A stretch of 64,000 nt of DNA from Leptodontidium sp. MPI-SDFR-AT-0119 (GCA_020726505.1 JAHLEZ010000009.1:248001-312000), one strand, 5' to 3'. Counted from the stretch's first letter, positions 1 to 12,056 are shown. Numbers and translations are program-made. Notes: generated by a model from the sequence alone, not told the origin.

Positions 1-316
1 CGATTTATACTGTAGGTAAAACCTTGTAAACAAGTCCTAATTAGCCTCTTTAATATTTCTCGTACCCTGTACTGTACTGGAACCGTCAAATTATTAGTAA
101 ATCATGACACCCGCAAGGAAGAATTACCCTAGAGCAATAAGCTGCAGAGATGATAAAACAATTGGCTGTCCGCCGTAGGCATACCCATGCCCGATCTCAG
201 CCGCAGCCACCTGTGCTGCAAGGTGAGTTGTCCGTCGTTTCGACTCTCTCCACCCCTCAACTCAGGCTTGGAATAAAATCTTTCCCACTAAACACTTCTT
301 TCCTAATCTTCCCAGA
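1..316 (+). promoter_or_regulatory. Upstream region of the NACHT-ankyrin NLR
   Basis: No coding potential was recognised. The last 70 bases are pyrimidine-rich, typical of a fungal 5' leader. A GTGAGT at 223 and a pyrimidine-rich CCCAG ending at 315, one base before the ATG at 317, could bound a leader intron. The ATG at 187 would not join the main frame through that intron, so 317 is kept as the start. The leader intron is an inference. Confidence 0.35.
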
Positions 317-3300
317 ATGAGCGAAAAACAAACCGCTAGTCGCAGCAAGAAGAGCCCTCTGGAGAGATTGCAGGACCGGCTCCACCTGTTTTCTCGGGAC
401 CGCTCTCGTCAGCCGAGTCGTGAACCGTCACCGGTTCCGAGCAGAGGGAGAGCAGATAATACTTCGGCTACAGATGGCGCGAGTCCTTCTACACTGGGAA
501 TCAGGCCCAACGTCGATGATACCCAGCTTGTCGCTGGTGTCAATGCTATAATACCGGCGATCAAGCTAGACGACAGGCTGGATGACAAGTCGGATAACGA
601 TCAAAATGCCGAACTAGGCGCTGCAACGGATGGATCTCAAGATCAGGAGAACCAAGGCATTGGTCTGAAGCCGAATACGGATGCCGCCGACTCAGCCCAA
701 GAAGACAACATGTGGAAGATTGCTGAAGATCAACTGAGACATGACAAAAAAGAGAATGAACTTCTAGATGCGTATTACGATATCTTGAAATCCAAATTGA
801 ACGATTTCGATAGTTCTAATACCTCCGAGAGGCAGAAACAGATCTCTGCTTTCATTGAGTCTGAGTCCAAAATTTTTGAAGACGCCAGCAAGTTGGGCCC
901 ATTTGCTAGTGTCTTGAAGAAAGGAGCCGGCTGTATTCTAAAGGCGGAAAAGGTCATTTCCGCTGCTGCTCAACCTTGCCTCCCCGCTTCTGTAGCGTGT
1001 GCTGGTGTGATGCTCGTTCTATCGGTAAGTCCTCTATTGCGGCTATCTACGCCAGGAGCTGATGCTCAGATAGCTTTATACTCAAGCCGGCAGCCAGCGG
1101 GCTGTTCTCTCCGAAGGCCTGAATGAGATTCCACACGTGATTTACGATCTTGCTGAAAACGAGAAGCTCCATTGGACAGACACACAAGATCCAGTCTTTA
1201 AGACATCCATGACGAAACTATGCTCCCATATACTCGAGTTTCTAACCCGGGCAGCCTGTCACCTTGAAAAGCATTCAATCACCCGGACACTGAAAGACAT
1301 GTTCAACCAGGGTGAATGGGATACCTTGCTATCCGCAATCAAAGACGCCGAAGCTCGTGTACGCAACCACTCTGCAGTCAATGGCTGGAAGGATGTTCGA
1401 ATGATCCGGGAGGCACAGGAAAAGGATCAATTGGCGCAACAGACCGCAACTCTTAGCAAAGAAACCGCTGCCCGCAACGAGAAGGTTACGGCATTCCTCC
1501 AAAAACTCAATGAACATGCATGGCCCGGCGGAGATAGCTACGAATACAGCAAAGAGCGAGTCCAGCGTGCAGAGGAAGGTACTTGCAAATGGCTCACAAA
1601 TCATGACAAATTCAAAGCATGGGAGTCTCCGGACAATCCGAATTCAAGGTCTCCTCTCCTCCTCTTGACCGCTTATCCGGGATGCGGCAAATCTGTTCTG
1701 TCAAAGCATCTCATCGATACCGTCTTGTCCGAGCGCCAAGACCGAGCTGTGTGCTATTTCTTCTTCAAGGATGATTTTGAACATCAAAAGAGCGCCACTG
1801 GGGCACTTTGCACACTCCTTCACCAACTCCTGATCATCTCTGAGTCGAAATGCCGTACTTCTATAGCCGATTCCGCTCTTCGGCGTCTTGAGACCATGGG
1901 GAAAGAGAGTTTTTTTGGTTCTATTTCCAGTCTCTGGAAGACGTTTACTGAGGCTGCTCTTCACACGGATGCTGGAGAGGTTATTTGCATTCTTGATGCC
2001 CTGGACGAATGCCAACCGAGTGGCAGGAACGAACTTATCAAAGCCATCAATGAGTTCTACCAAACTTCACGAAACCAGGCATTATGTCTCCTCAAGCTTT
2101 TCTTGACTACTCGGCCGTATGGAGACATAATACAATCTCAGTTCTCCTACGCTTGGGGACACAGGCTTCCCGAAATCCGTCTTGCTGGCGAAGAAGACGA
2201 CGTTGCTAACGATATTGCAGAGGAGATCAAGATCGTTGTTGACAAACGCATTGATCAGATCTGCGATACTTTCCACCTAACGAAGAAGAAAAGCAATTTG
2301 ATGAAAACAAATCTGGGTGCCGCTCCAGGACGTACCTATCTGTGGATCACTCTTGTTTTCGACGATCTCCTAAAACGGACTTCTAGCATCAACAAGGAGT
2401 ATATTGAGAGCTTTGTTAAAAATCCGCCGAAAGATGTCTATGACGCTTACGAAAAGATTCTGAACAGACCGAAAATCCAAGGCCCAGGCAACCAGGACCT
2501 CAAAAGAAAGCGAACCATCTTGCAAATGATTGTAGCGGCAAGAAGACCACTCACTCTTCGAGAAATGTCAATAGCTTTGCTACTACCGGAGTACCAGCTA
2601 CCATACAAGGATTTGGCTGATGAAATCGAATCGAAAGAGGGAATTTGGGACATAATCCGGGATTGTTGCGGTCTCCTTGTTATCCGTGTCGATGACAGAC
2701 TTTACCTCCTCCATCAAACGGTGAGAGAATTTCTGGTCGCGACTGGTCCTGATATCAACAATGAGGTTCAGAAAGCGCAGGACACGCCGGACTCTGAGAC
2801 GATTACCCCTCACTCATACCCTTGGAAGTACTCCATCGACTTGACAGTCGCCAATTCGGCACTTGCAGAAGCATGCATATCCTACCTCTATTCAAACTTT
2901 GCCAAGACGGATGGTTCACTACTTGACTACTCGGCCATTTACTGGGCAGATCACTACCACCAGTCGGAGACGAATTTCCAGACAGTAGCAGCGGAAAGAA
3001 CAAGAGATCTTTGTCTACTCGAACATTGCAGATATTGGACTGCGATTCATGATGAGCATAATAATATGATTCCTACAGATGGGCCACCACTTTGTTTGTC
3101 ATCTGCCCTGGGACTTGAGAGAGCAGTAGAGATGTTTCTGCTTAAGCAACCCTCGAGTAGTGTTGATTTTCAGATTGACCTAGAGACCAAGGACGTCAGA
3201 TATGGTCGAACGCCGCTATTATGGGCTGCAGGGAATGGGCACGACGCCGTGGCGCAACGGCTGCTCGAGAAAGGCGCCGGCCTCGAGACTAAGGATGACT

Positions 3301-4223
3301 ACTACGGTCGAACGCCGCTATCATTGGCTGCACGGAATGGGCACGACGCCGTGGTGCAACGGCTGCTCGAGAAAGGCGCCGGCCTCGAGACCAAGGATAA
3401 TATATATAATCGAACGCCGCTATCATGGGCTGCAGGGAATGGGTACGACGCCGTGGTGCAACGGCTGCTCGAGAAAGGCGCCGGCCTCGAGACCAAGGAT
3501 AACAATGGTCGAACGCCGCTATCATGGGCTACAGAGAATGGGCACGACGCCGTGGTGCAACGGCTGCTCGAGAAAGGCGCCGGCCTCGAGACCAAGGATA
3601 ACGATGGTCGAACGCCGCTATCATGGGCTACAGAGAATGGGCACGACGCCGTGGTACAACGGCTGCTCGAGAAAGGCGCCGATCTCGAGACCAAGGACAA
3701 TAAATATAATCAAACGCCGCTATCATGGGCTGCAGAGAATGGGCACGACGCCGTGGTGCAACGGCTGCTCGAGAAAGGCGCCGACCTCGAGACTAAGGAT
3801 GAATATAATCGAACGCCGCTATTATGGGCTGCAGGGAATGGGCACGACGCCGTGGTGCAACGGCTGCTCGAGAAAGGCGCTGACCTCGAGACCAAGGATA
3901 ATAGATATAGTCGAACGCCGCTATCATGGGCTGTAAAGAATGGGCACGACGCCGTGGTGCAACGGCTGCTCGAGAAAGGCGCCGACCTCGAGACCAAGGA
4001 TAACGATGGTCGAACGCCGCTATCATGCGCTGCAGGGGATGGGCACGACGCCGTGGTGCAACGGCTGCTCGAGAAAGGCGCTGACCTCGAGACCAAGGAC
4101 GATTATAGTCGAACGCCGCTATCATGGGCTGCATGGGGTGGGCACGACTCCGTGGTGCAACGGCTGCTCGAGAAAGGCGCTCAGCGCGCTAAGCTGGAGA
4201 AAAGCGCTGAGAGGCTTTGTTAG
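317..4223 (+). CDS. NLR: NACHT_N - NACHT - ankyrin repeats (two exons, 1285 aa)
   Basis: Predicted intracellular NOD-like receptor; fungal members act in non-self recognition and programmed cell death. Exons are 317-1024 and 1074-4223; the 49-nt intron (GTAAGT...GCTGAT...ATAG) is phase 0 and joins the two open frames exactly. Residues 1-125 are Ser/charged low complexity. Residues about 130-400 match the NACHT_N helical domain (PF17100), with a W at the start and a hydrophobic stretch around 225-240. The NACHT domain has Walker A AYPGCGKS (Lys about 442) and Walker B VICILDALDEC (about 541-551). A helical winged-helix-like region follows. Ten near-identical ankyrin repeats fill about 946-1275. 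No internal stop or frameshift is seen, and the base composition is unlike the RIP-affected repeats elsewhere. The ligand and the exact death pathway are unknown. The tail-to-tail neighbour is the HNH gene. Confidence 0.88.
3207..4190 (+). repeat. Tandem ankyrin-coding array, 10 units of 99/102 bp
   Basis: Units begin at the Arg (or Gln) codon of the R-T-P-L motif at 3207, 3309, 3411, 3510, 3609, 3711, 3810, 3912, 4011 and 4110. They are nearly identical in DNA. Differences cluster in the last 3-4 codons of each unit (after ETKD) and in the codons after LSWA. The 3-bp length difference comes from one extra codon in the turn. Confidence 0.92.
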
Positions 4224-5138
4224 TTATACTGTTTTGTGCTGTTTTGTGCTATTTCGGATCTCCTACACTCTTTGTTTTGTATACACACTACTTTTTATAT
4301 TTAGTCTTGACTTCTTATGTAGCTGAATTCGACAGACTTTCCTCCCGCTCGATCTGACAAGCTCCATAGTTCATAATTACAAAATCTTCACATTATATAT
4401 CATTGTATATTTTATTATAATAATATTATAATAACTTTGATAGAGAGGGTCCAAGGGGAGGTGATGTTTTATATGCTATAGAATATTGCCACTAGCTGTA
4501 CTGTACCTCGTATTTTCTAGAAAATTCTATTAGGAATTGTTGGTCTCACTGGGGTTCGGATGTGTGCACACTAATAATCGGTTATTCCTCCATTGTTTTA
4601 CTCAGGGCTCGTTAATAGTTGGGGAAAGCAAGTATCACACAGCTTAATTTATATGGGATTCCTCACCAAAATTGCGACCGGGCATTCTTGCATAAGGATC
4701 TCATTAAGGCCTACAGGGCGGTACAGGCTTCAGCTTGAAGTTGTCGCTATAAGGGCATTAATGCCCCCGTTCTGAAAGCTTATGGCGTTTAGTTATGCGT
4801 TTACTTCTTTTTGGAAAAATAAATTTGTTTGTTAATTCATTTACGGTTATGGCACAATTCGTATAATTTAGAAGCTTATTTCTACACTCCTATGTTAACT
4901 TCTAACTTTGAGGTGTTGCACCAAAAATGGCGACTGATAAGATATAGCAGTGGAACGTACTATTATGGGACTGGAAATGCTAAAATAACTATTTACGTCT
5001 CAGAATTTAACCTATGTTACCGTCCTTGGGCTACCCCGTTGTGGTCGCCGCTATACTTTGAAACCGGAGCGCCCCTATTTCTCACTATCGAAGCTCAGCC
5101 CTCGTGACAGTTCCCAAATCCTTCTTCGTATTCCCCTC
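4224..5138. other. Intergenic, convergent 3' regions
   Basis: Lies between the stop codons of the convergent NLR and HNH genes. AT-rich stretches around 4390-4440 could hold 3'-end signals. Short open frames at 4593-4775 and 4829-5107 have no recognisable motif. No further feature is supported. Confidence 0.5.
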
Positions 5139-6742
5139 TCACGTATCCTCCCAATCATCGAATATCTCAAACCCCATATCCTCCAGCTCTTTACTCAAAC
5201 TGGTCTTCCGGCATGATCCTTGCACTTCCTCTCCGTGTTCTACCTCTATCAGATAATTGCTCGGTCGCTGCGCCACAATTGCTTGCTGCCGAAGCGCTTC
5301 CAAGGCTGCTGAGCCAGGGTACCATTCAAAGCCCTTGGAATGTCGCTGGGGCGAATGTGATGGCGGGGGCGGGGTATCAATTCCCGAGCAACTACTCGAG
5401 TCATCATAAACTGCGCCTTTGCGTCGTTTCGTTGGCCGGTCATCCTCGTTCACAGAGCCCAACTCGTCGGCGTCTTCTGCCTGCCTCGGTGGTTTCTGCG
5501 GGCTTCGGCTCCTTGATGTCGCAGCCTTTGCCTGTAACGGTCGGAGATCTGATATCTCTTTCGGGGTCCGCTCACCCGTCTCAGCATTCACGGTCACCAC
5601 GAATCGCGGGACTCGTCGGCTAAGGAATCCACCAAGGAGAGGGAAGACGGACCAGGCGAATCGTGCAAAGAGAAATTCCGGGCAGCAGTGTGGTACTGGA
5701 TGGATTTCCACGTTGTGATATAGTTGGCTGAGGTCGGGTGTTTGTTGGAGCATATGCACCACTAGAGAGCCTTCGGAGCCTTTGGGAAAGAACATAAACA
5801 AACGATCATTAAAGGGCTTGTGGAGATCGGAACGGATGAGGAGCATGTTCCCCGGGTCTTTGAGAAGATGGGCCGAATCCGAGTTCAGGTTTGTCTTGTA
5901 TTGCTGCATATTGTTCGATATAAACCAGTCACGCTCGCTTTCTGGGCAGAGATGCGCAACTTCAGTCCCTGTATAATGCTGTGTGATTCGGCATGAGACG
6001 TCGCGCGTTCGCACAGCAAGAGTATAATTCGATTGGGATGCCGTTCCAGAGGGTAAGATCTGCGGCATAGATGAATTGCACCTCGTCCAGACTTCGGGCA
6101 TTCTGTGGGGGAACTTCCAGTCCTGGAAGTTTGTCACCGCAGGCCATTTATACGGCTTCGTAGGATTTCGGTCGTCGTGGCTTTCGGCGTCGTTTGCGTT
6201 CGCAGAGTGTTAGTCAGCATAAAAGCCGTTTATATTCAACTCCCGATTGCGCACCTACTAGGATGGGGAACATGATAGAAATAATCATGTCCCGTCGCAA
6301 GCACGTCGTCGAGTCCTGCCTCGATGGGGGCCCCTTCACGGGTTAGGCTCAAGAAACCACCCTCGCAGTTATCGGCCACAATGGTACAAACGCTTAAAGC
6401 GAATCCATGGTGTATGCCGCCTTCGGGATGATCGAAAGCGGAGAGCGTGAAGAGGATCTCGTCGCCAGGCGGGTATGCTGGATGGCAGAAGTTGATTCGA
6501 TGAGTGCGGGAGACGTCGATCTTTAGGAACTCATAGTCGGGGTTGGCAGTGCTCTCATTGATGATTGCAGGATCTCGAAGTTTGACGAGGCCGTGGTGGT
6601 GCATCGGGTGATTGAATAAATACACACGCTGCTGTTGTTGAATACGGATATTTTGTTGTGGTGAAAGTTGGTTTCGGACGAGCGCTGTGATCCCGAATAT
6701 TAAGGCCTTACTCGTTGCTACGCGCGTGCACACCCCCACCAC
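5139..6742 (-). CDS. HNH-nuclease-domain protein (two exons, about 509 aa)
   Basis: Fungal protein with an HNH endonuclease domain (HNH_2-like, PF13391); the biological substrate is unknown. Exon 1 is 6742-6255 and exon 2 is 6180-5139. The 74-nt intron has donor GTGCGC, a perfect GCTGACTAAC branch site and an AAAG acceptor, and it is phase 2. Exon 1 encodes the conserved N-terminal domain seen in this family (for example RTHRINFCHPAYPPGDE). Exon 2 carries the nuclease core: AHLCPESERDWF (His about 239), DPGNMLL (Asn about 274) and SDLHKPFNDR (His about 283), giving the H-N-H triad. The C-terminal about 150 residues are charged and Ser/Pro-rich with a KRRK basic patch. The start is uncertain: the Met at 6604 is an alternative, and the first 46 residues look less conserved. 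The role next to an NLR is inference only. Confidence 0.75.
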
Positions 6743-6821
6743 CCCATCATTTTCCGCCCGCCCTTGACTTTGAATATGGCGCTGCGCTTCATCCTCGCTA
6801 CATCAGCTCCCATACTGCATG

Positions 6822-7549
6822 TCATCGTACGCAAAGGCTGCAGCAGCCGTGGTCCAAGTCTAGAGAGTTCTCCCTGTTAATCTGCCAAATCAGCTTTTCA
6901 AACTCATGCTCGTCTGTGAACTCTCCCGTTAGCTCTGCTAACTTGGAAAGGGCATCCTTTAGAACACGGTTAGCGATCTCTCTCATGCTCAAACAGGCAA
7001 TAGCAAGGCTTGTGAGATTCGGCAGGCGGTCTTCCTCTTCCCGATACTCCTCTTCCTTTTGCGATCGTGCCGCAGACAGCATGTTCATTTGTGTTCGACC
7101 TTGCTTGATCTGATCTAACCTGTGTCGCTCCTGCCCTCGCAACGTTTCTTTCTCAAGTTCGAGTGCAGAAGCCAGGACCGAACGGTTACTGTTAACACAG
7201 TTCATCCCGATGCTGGTAATAATTCTTGTTGAAACCGCAGGTTCCGTGTTAGTTAGCATTTCATAGGTACCTAGAACCGTAGAGTTGGTTATACGATCAG
7301 TGTTCTGCGACTTTAGAGCCTCTATAACAGCTTCGCGGGAGTGGCCTGACTCGTCGAGAACCTGCTGTCTTATATTCACATACACTTTCGGCGCCAGATA
7401 TTCAATAGTGCTACGTTCGTGACTATCTTCGGCGGCATTATCTGTGTCTACATGATCTTCGCTAGCTGTGGCTATTATCTTGTTAGTAGTGGTAATGAGT
7501 GAATCAACGGCACGAGCAGTGGCTACTGTGTTTGCAGAAGTGGTATTTT
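6822..7549 (-). pseudogene. Unrecognised coiled-coil ORF, probably 5'-incomplete
   Basis: The minus strand is open from just after a stop near 7550 down to the stop at 6822, about 242 codons. The first in-frame ATG is only at 7259. The product is helical and highly charged (EKETLRGQERHRLDQIKQGR and a run of Glu/Arg), with a Cys-rich C-terminus (CCSLC). The upstream sequence (7561-7640) reads in a similar Thr/Ser/Asp-rich composition but is broken by stops, so the gene may have lost its 5' end or an unrecognised intron lies there. No family was recognised. It could be a functional small gene starting at 7259 (145 aa). Confidence 0.35.
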
Positions 7550-8006
7550 AGACCGGCTCTCAGAGAGCTTCATTAAGAGAACGTGTACTTGTGTGGTTGT
7601 CCGAAGCTTGGTCGGTAGTGTCTCGGACAGCATCAACTGCTGTGGTATTTGTTATTAGAGTGCTCTATGCCTCCATTTAGAGACTCTCTACTACCAGCCA
7701 CACTTAAAGGATTGAAATGAGAGACGTTCATAGTCGAGGGCACACTAGATTTCTTATGACAAGTATACTTCAACTTCTTGTGTAATCCCCCTTGTCCATC
7801 TTATCGACCCTACATACCCTTATAGGATCTTTTCATACTAGACTCTATGCGGCTCGATTTGCGCAAGGCGTTAAAAGCGTTAGTAGAAGGAGGGGTGTGC
7901 GGGGGCGTGGCTTGAGGGTCTTCGTCGTCGTCGTATCTCTGAAATAGTAGAGCGCAGGATTCGAGGCAGGCTACTCGCTTCGTCTCTACTTGATGTGTTT
8001 GGACAG
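7550..8006. other. No gene recognised
   Basis: Contains stop-broken remnants of the flanking frame up to about 7660, then sequence with no coding signal. The inverted-repeat copy starts at 8007. Confidence 0.4.
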
Positions 8007-8830
8007 CACTTTGAAAGCAATTCCCTGGTAGGCCCCTGCTCTTGAGTGTCTAAGTTCTGCCACGAACACATCCGCCAACTCCGTCGCCGCAGCCAGTTCA
8101 GATGTGTGAGTTTATTTCAGACGTAACCGAAACTCCACCCGGCCGATGTGAGCTAATGGGCGATTGCCCCGGCGCAACTCTCAATTCCGTGCCACCTTCT
8201 CACATGGTCACTTCCTGACTTGCCGTATGTTGAGTGACGACACCAGCTGAGCACTACTACAGCCTATCCTCCGGGATATCTTCCCATTTGAGCAGATTAT
8301 CGTCATGCTCAGGAGACTAGATGGTCGCCTGCATAATCGTCTGCCTCAATCTGCCTTGAGCCTACCTCCTGCGGACTGGTTGGTCGTCTCAGTTTGATCC
8401 ATACCCAGCTGATTCTCTTCCCGCATTTGGCAATTCAGTTCTGGTTTCAACAACTGGTGCAATCACTTCTGCCTTACTAGGATTTGCATGACTCTCCCAG
8501 GGCCACTAGACCTTGGTTTGACACTTTCTGGACGCGGCATCACTCCAGCTGATCCTCCATCTCCTTTTGCATGAATCTCCCAGTGCCACTTAGCCCTTGG
8601 TGTGACTTCTCCTGGACCGCGGCATGATCGTTGCATAGATCTCCACCTCTGTGGGACCGCTGCCCAGCTGATGCCTTATACCTTTTGCCAGTATGGTTTG
8701 GGTGCCAACGCGGATGCAGTTCTGCCTTGCTGGGATCTGCAAAAATCTTGCAAAGCTACTAGACCTTGGTGTGACTCCTCCAGACGCAGCATCGCCGCTG
8801 AATGAATCTGACGACGGTCAGCAGACCCCT
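8007..8830 (+). repeat. Left copy of an inverted repeat (less mutated), with internal tandem units
   Basis: From 8007 (CACTTTGAAAGC) this stretch matches the reverse complement of 18422 downward. Both copies share the landmark GGCGCAACTCTCAATTCCGT. From about 8300 it contains imperfect direct units of roughly 100 bp built on phrases such as CCACTAGACCTTGGTTTGAC and GGCATCACTCCAGCTGAT. It holds CCTACCTC at 8361-8368, the unoccupied target site of the hAT element present in the right copy. No coding capacity was seen. Confidence 0.8.
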
Positions 8831-10886
8831 TGATCGACACACTATTGCCGAGATGTGTGTGCCTTCCCTGGGGGAACGAATCTTGGTACAAACCATATTC
8901 GTAATGTACTTTTACTGCGTACACCCCATGATGCTCAAGAAAGTACACTAGCCGTCGGAATTCTCTTCATACAGCTATGGCAATATGCCGAGTTGCGTAA
9001 CCCGACCTTGCCTAATGGAAGCACCGAAATTCCCCTTACTGGGTGTAACTTATTGCTAAGAGGATATTATCTTGACTTATATAATCCTAGAATGCGTAGA
9101 GGGAGCTCTAAACCTCAAGATTCGTAGTGTGGCCTCTTGTGACTTCTTTGATAGTATGCAGAAACGTTCATAGCGGAGCAGTGTGTAAGTGCGAGTACTT
9201 ATACCAAAAAATAAGTCAGACAATTGTTTATCAAATAGACGTCATATAATACGATGGTGTTGAATTGGTGTTGTTCGGTAACTTTTGAGGCTGAATCACT
9301 AGTTACGTGCTCTTTCACAAGGGGGATCTAAAATCTACTCCTGTAGGAACCCTTGTAAGGTAGCAGAAACGGATTCCCTGGGCAAATTTTAGTAAGGAAA
9401 CCGTAGCCGGATGCTAAGGAGAGGCATTAGTAGGGCATGGCTTATACTCTGCATGTGTCTGCTGGCTATATTTGTCTCCGTTGCTATAATTAAAGGTCGA
9501 ATGTACTAATGAGTAGTAGGATTATCTATAGTGAGTCAGCGAAATAGTAGATAAAATCGTAAGAGATGAGGCATGCTTTTTGTTTTAAGTTTCAAGTCGC
9601 GTTGGAGCTTTGGGATTGATAGCGGGAAGATGATATGGTTTCGATGAAACAGCCGTGATATTCCGCCTATGCGCTAAGATAGTACAATACCTTGCTAGCC
9701 TCGACCCTGAACAACAACCAAGTTCCACGATTTTATAACCTTTTCATGAACAAAGCTTCTTATGCAACTTTTATAATTCTTTGAATTTCTAGATCGCACT
9801 GAAAACTTCACGACCAAGGCTCAAGATTGAAGTCAGAGGCCCGGCGCATATAGCGGCGTAAGTTGCGCATTAAAATGGGTTCTATAGTAGAAACTTGTCT
9901 TCGAATGGGGCGAGGATTCCACCTCCAAAAGTAACGTCATCAAGACTTAAAGATCTTCGCTACGACATCCAAAGAAACTTAAGCCACCCTGGTTTGGCCG
10001 TTGCTAGGATCCAGGTAAACAAAAACACCAAAGATCCCGGAGCCAAAGAATTTTTGAGAAAGGGAAACAAGGGCAGCGGTTATAAATAACTTATAAAAAC
10101 CTCGCTAAGATTCCATTCTCTCAAACCAATTTCATGAGACTAAGTTTTAGTAGCAGATTGCAGACTCTTGGAGAGCCAGTGGTGCGAATGATGATAATTT
10201 GGGGGAGGGCTCTGAATCTGGATCTGGAGGCTTAAGCTCCTCGGAATGGATTTAGTGGAACGACGAAGGCATATGGTATCGCCAGATAAACGGGGTCGAC
10301 GAATGGCTCGTACTTGAAAGTGACGCGGATTTGGATTGGATATGTAACTTTATCGAATATGCTAACGGGGCGGTCGTGTGGCAGTGAGTCGACTAAGAGG
10401 ATTCGAGAAGGATTGAGTTCGGGTTGCTTTCAGATTTTGCGGCTCTTGCCTCTCACGTCTGGGTGTGTGGATGGAAACCTGTCAGAGGGCTGCGGTGGCA
10501 GCATAGATTTCCTTTGGTTTCGATTTGTCGTCAGCGCAATCAGCAGCCTGCAAGTCTGCCTTTCTTTGCTATTGCGTGTTTTTGCAAATTTGGCGCCCAG
10601 TGCCAGCTAGCAACTAGCTTCCCCTTGAGTTCTGCTAGCTACTGGAAATATTTGCCCTTCTACAGATAGGCTCTCAAGCCACTTTTGGTGGTATCATCAA
10701 CGGCGTCCGTAAGCCAATTGTTCATGTTCCCTTGCCTCTCCCGTGTACTCTTCGGGCAGTAGACACGCATGGTACGGCGTAGAGTTAAGATTGCAGAGAC
10801 TAAAATTTCCCCGCTGGAACAAATACTGACTATGCGGCAGTATATTTATTCACTCCTTGTTACCAAATGTCCCGCAAGATCGCTCA
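8831..10886. other. Intergenic, possible solo LTR debris
   Basis: No gene is supported. 9040-9250 has an LTR-like look (TATATAATCCTAGAATGC and neighbouring AT-rich phrases), but no second copy or target duplication could be found in the window. A 64-codon frame at 9895-10089 has no recognisable family. Confidence 0.3.
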
Positions 10887-11655
10887 CTAAGCAGGCGAAG
10901 GTCTCAATCCAACTGCAACACGAATCTGCACTAAGAACGCTCTCTGCTGCGCGGCCGTAGCGTTGTTCGCTGGCGCTGTGAGACCGAGACCTGTGCCGAG
11001 TGCTCGCTTTTGTGGCCCTGTTTGAAACACAACCAGTCCTTATCCCAACGACGAATTCCAAACTCGCATGTTGAATATATGTCAAGTGGACATAGGATAT
11101 AGGATAGGATGGGATAGGATAGTACGCACAAGTCATCCGACCCAGAGCAGCAGAAGTAGCAGGGAAATTGGCGATGGGCACATTTGTATGTGGAGTGACG
11201 AGGGGAGTCAAGGCTTCGGTGTCGCTTTGTAGAAAGCCATTTAACATTCGTGCGGTCATGTTTTGGTTTCTGGATCGCAGACAACTCGAATTAGTATCAG
11301 CATTTGAAAAGAGACCCAACTGAAAACAAAACGAAACTAGTAACAGATTGAATTTCGATATAACAAGGCACAAGGGAATATAGCATCTAGGCAGGAAGTC
11401 AGGTAGGCAGGGCAAAACTCACAACGCAGCAAATCCATTCCGAAGTTCCAGCCTCATCTGTATCATCTGTTGATTCAAAGCCGCGTTTGTAGGCTGATGT
11501 TCTAATCGCTGCAGCTGCGTCGATACGACGTCGAGGTCGCCCGGGATAGAGACGGCAGCTTGGAGACCTTGTGCTACTTGTGCACTGGATTGGCGGATGC
11601 GGTTGGAAGCTACTTGGAAGGCTTGCCGGTCTGGTGCTTGGTGGACGTTGGCCAT
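10887..11655 (-). CDS. Small conserved-looking fungal protein (three exons, 167 aa)
   Basis: Exons are 11655-11423, 11269-11130 and 11017-10887. Introns are 153 nt (GTGAGT, branch ACTAAT, CCAG) and 112 nt (GTGCGT, AACAG); phases 2 and 1 match and the total is 504 nt. The N-terminal half is helical (MANVHQAPDRQAFQVASNRI onward; a VSTQLQRLEH heptad-like stretch). The middle has a Pro/Thr-rich segment (TPLVTPHTNVPIANFP), and the C-terminus is Ala-rich ending LVQIRVAVGLRPSPA. The arrangement resembles small fungal hypothetical proteins with a TNxPIxNFP motif; that resemblance is from memory and no function is known. Intron 2 contains a (TATCC)n-like microsatellite. It is divergent from the NB-ARC NLR, with 401 bp between start codons. 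It is cytosolic by default: no signal peptide or membrane segment. Confidence 0.72.
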
Positions 11656-12056
11656 GGTGTGATGAATGGAGTTGAAGAAGACGGAGAGCGAGGAATGGCT
11701 GTGAGGTGGTGCAGAGCGAGGGCAGATTGTAGGCAGAGGACAGGCTGTGCGATGTGTGTTGTGTGTTGTGTGTTGTGTGTGTTGTGTTGATCGTGTGTTG
11801 GGTTCGAGATGTCTTGTTTGTCAATCGAAGTGGAACGCGACCGGACGTGACGGACTCCACGTGATGATCGGATGAATGATTTTCCGATATTGGGAGTACA
11901 TTCCCCTGACCTTTTGCCGCTAGCGCCGGCAAGATCCGTAACATATTCACCCCGCACGAGGTGTGTAGCTGAAAAACACTGCAATCGCAAACTTTTCACC
12001 TCATGACAACATCCCCTTTGCACTTTAGACGTGTCTTACCCTTTTTGTAAGCCTTC
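11656..12056. promoter_or_regulatory. Bidirectional promoter between the 167-aa gene and the NB-ARC NLR
   Basis: 401 bp separate the two divergent start codons. A TGTG/TGTTG microsatellite lies at about 11755-11790. A shared promoter is inferred from spacing alone; no defined factor site was recognised. Confidence 0.5.

Noticed and set aside
187..222. Upstream ATG before the first NLR as a first coding exon
   Set aside because: Splicing GTGAGT at 223 to the AG at 315 puts it out of frame with the main protein.
3289..4134. Long open frames on both strands across the ankyrin array
   Set aside because: They arise because a stop-free phase is copied in every near-identical unit; they start and end with the array and encode repeats of Arg/Ser-rich nonsense. 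The same applies to minus frames at 15638-16174.
8300..8830. CRISPR-like array
   Set aside because: The roughly 100-bp units are degenerate, without constant repeats and variable spacers, and the genome is eukaryotic.
9040..9250. Solo LTR
   Set aside because: LTR-like wording but no second copy, target duplication or clear TG...CA pair could be shown.
10846..11950. Overlapping minus-strand frames of 117-189 codons
   Set aside because: They run through the introns and untranslated parts of the three-exon 167-aa gene; the spliced model explains the conserved-looking pieces better.
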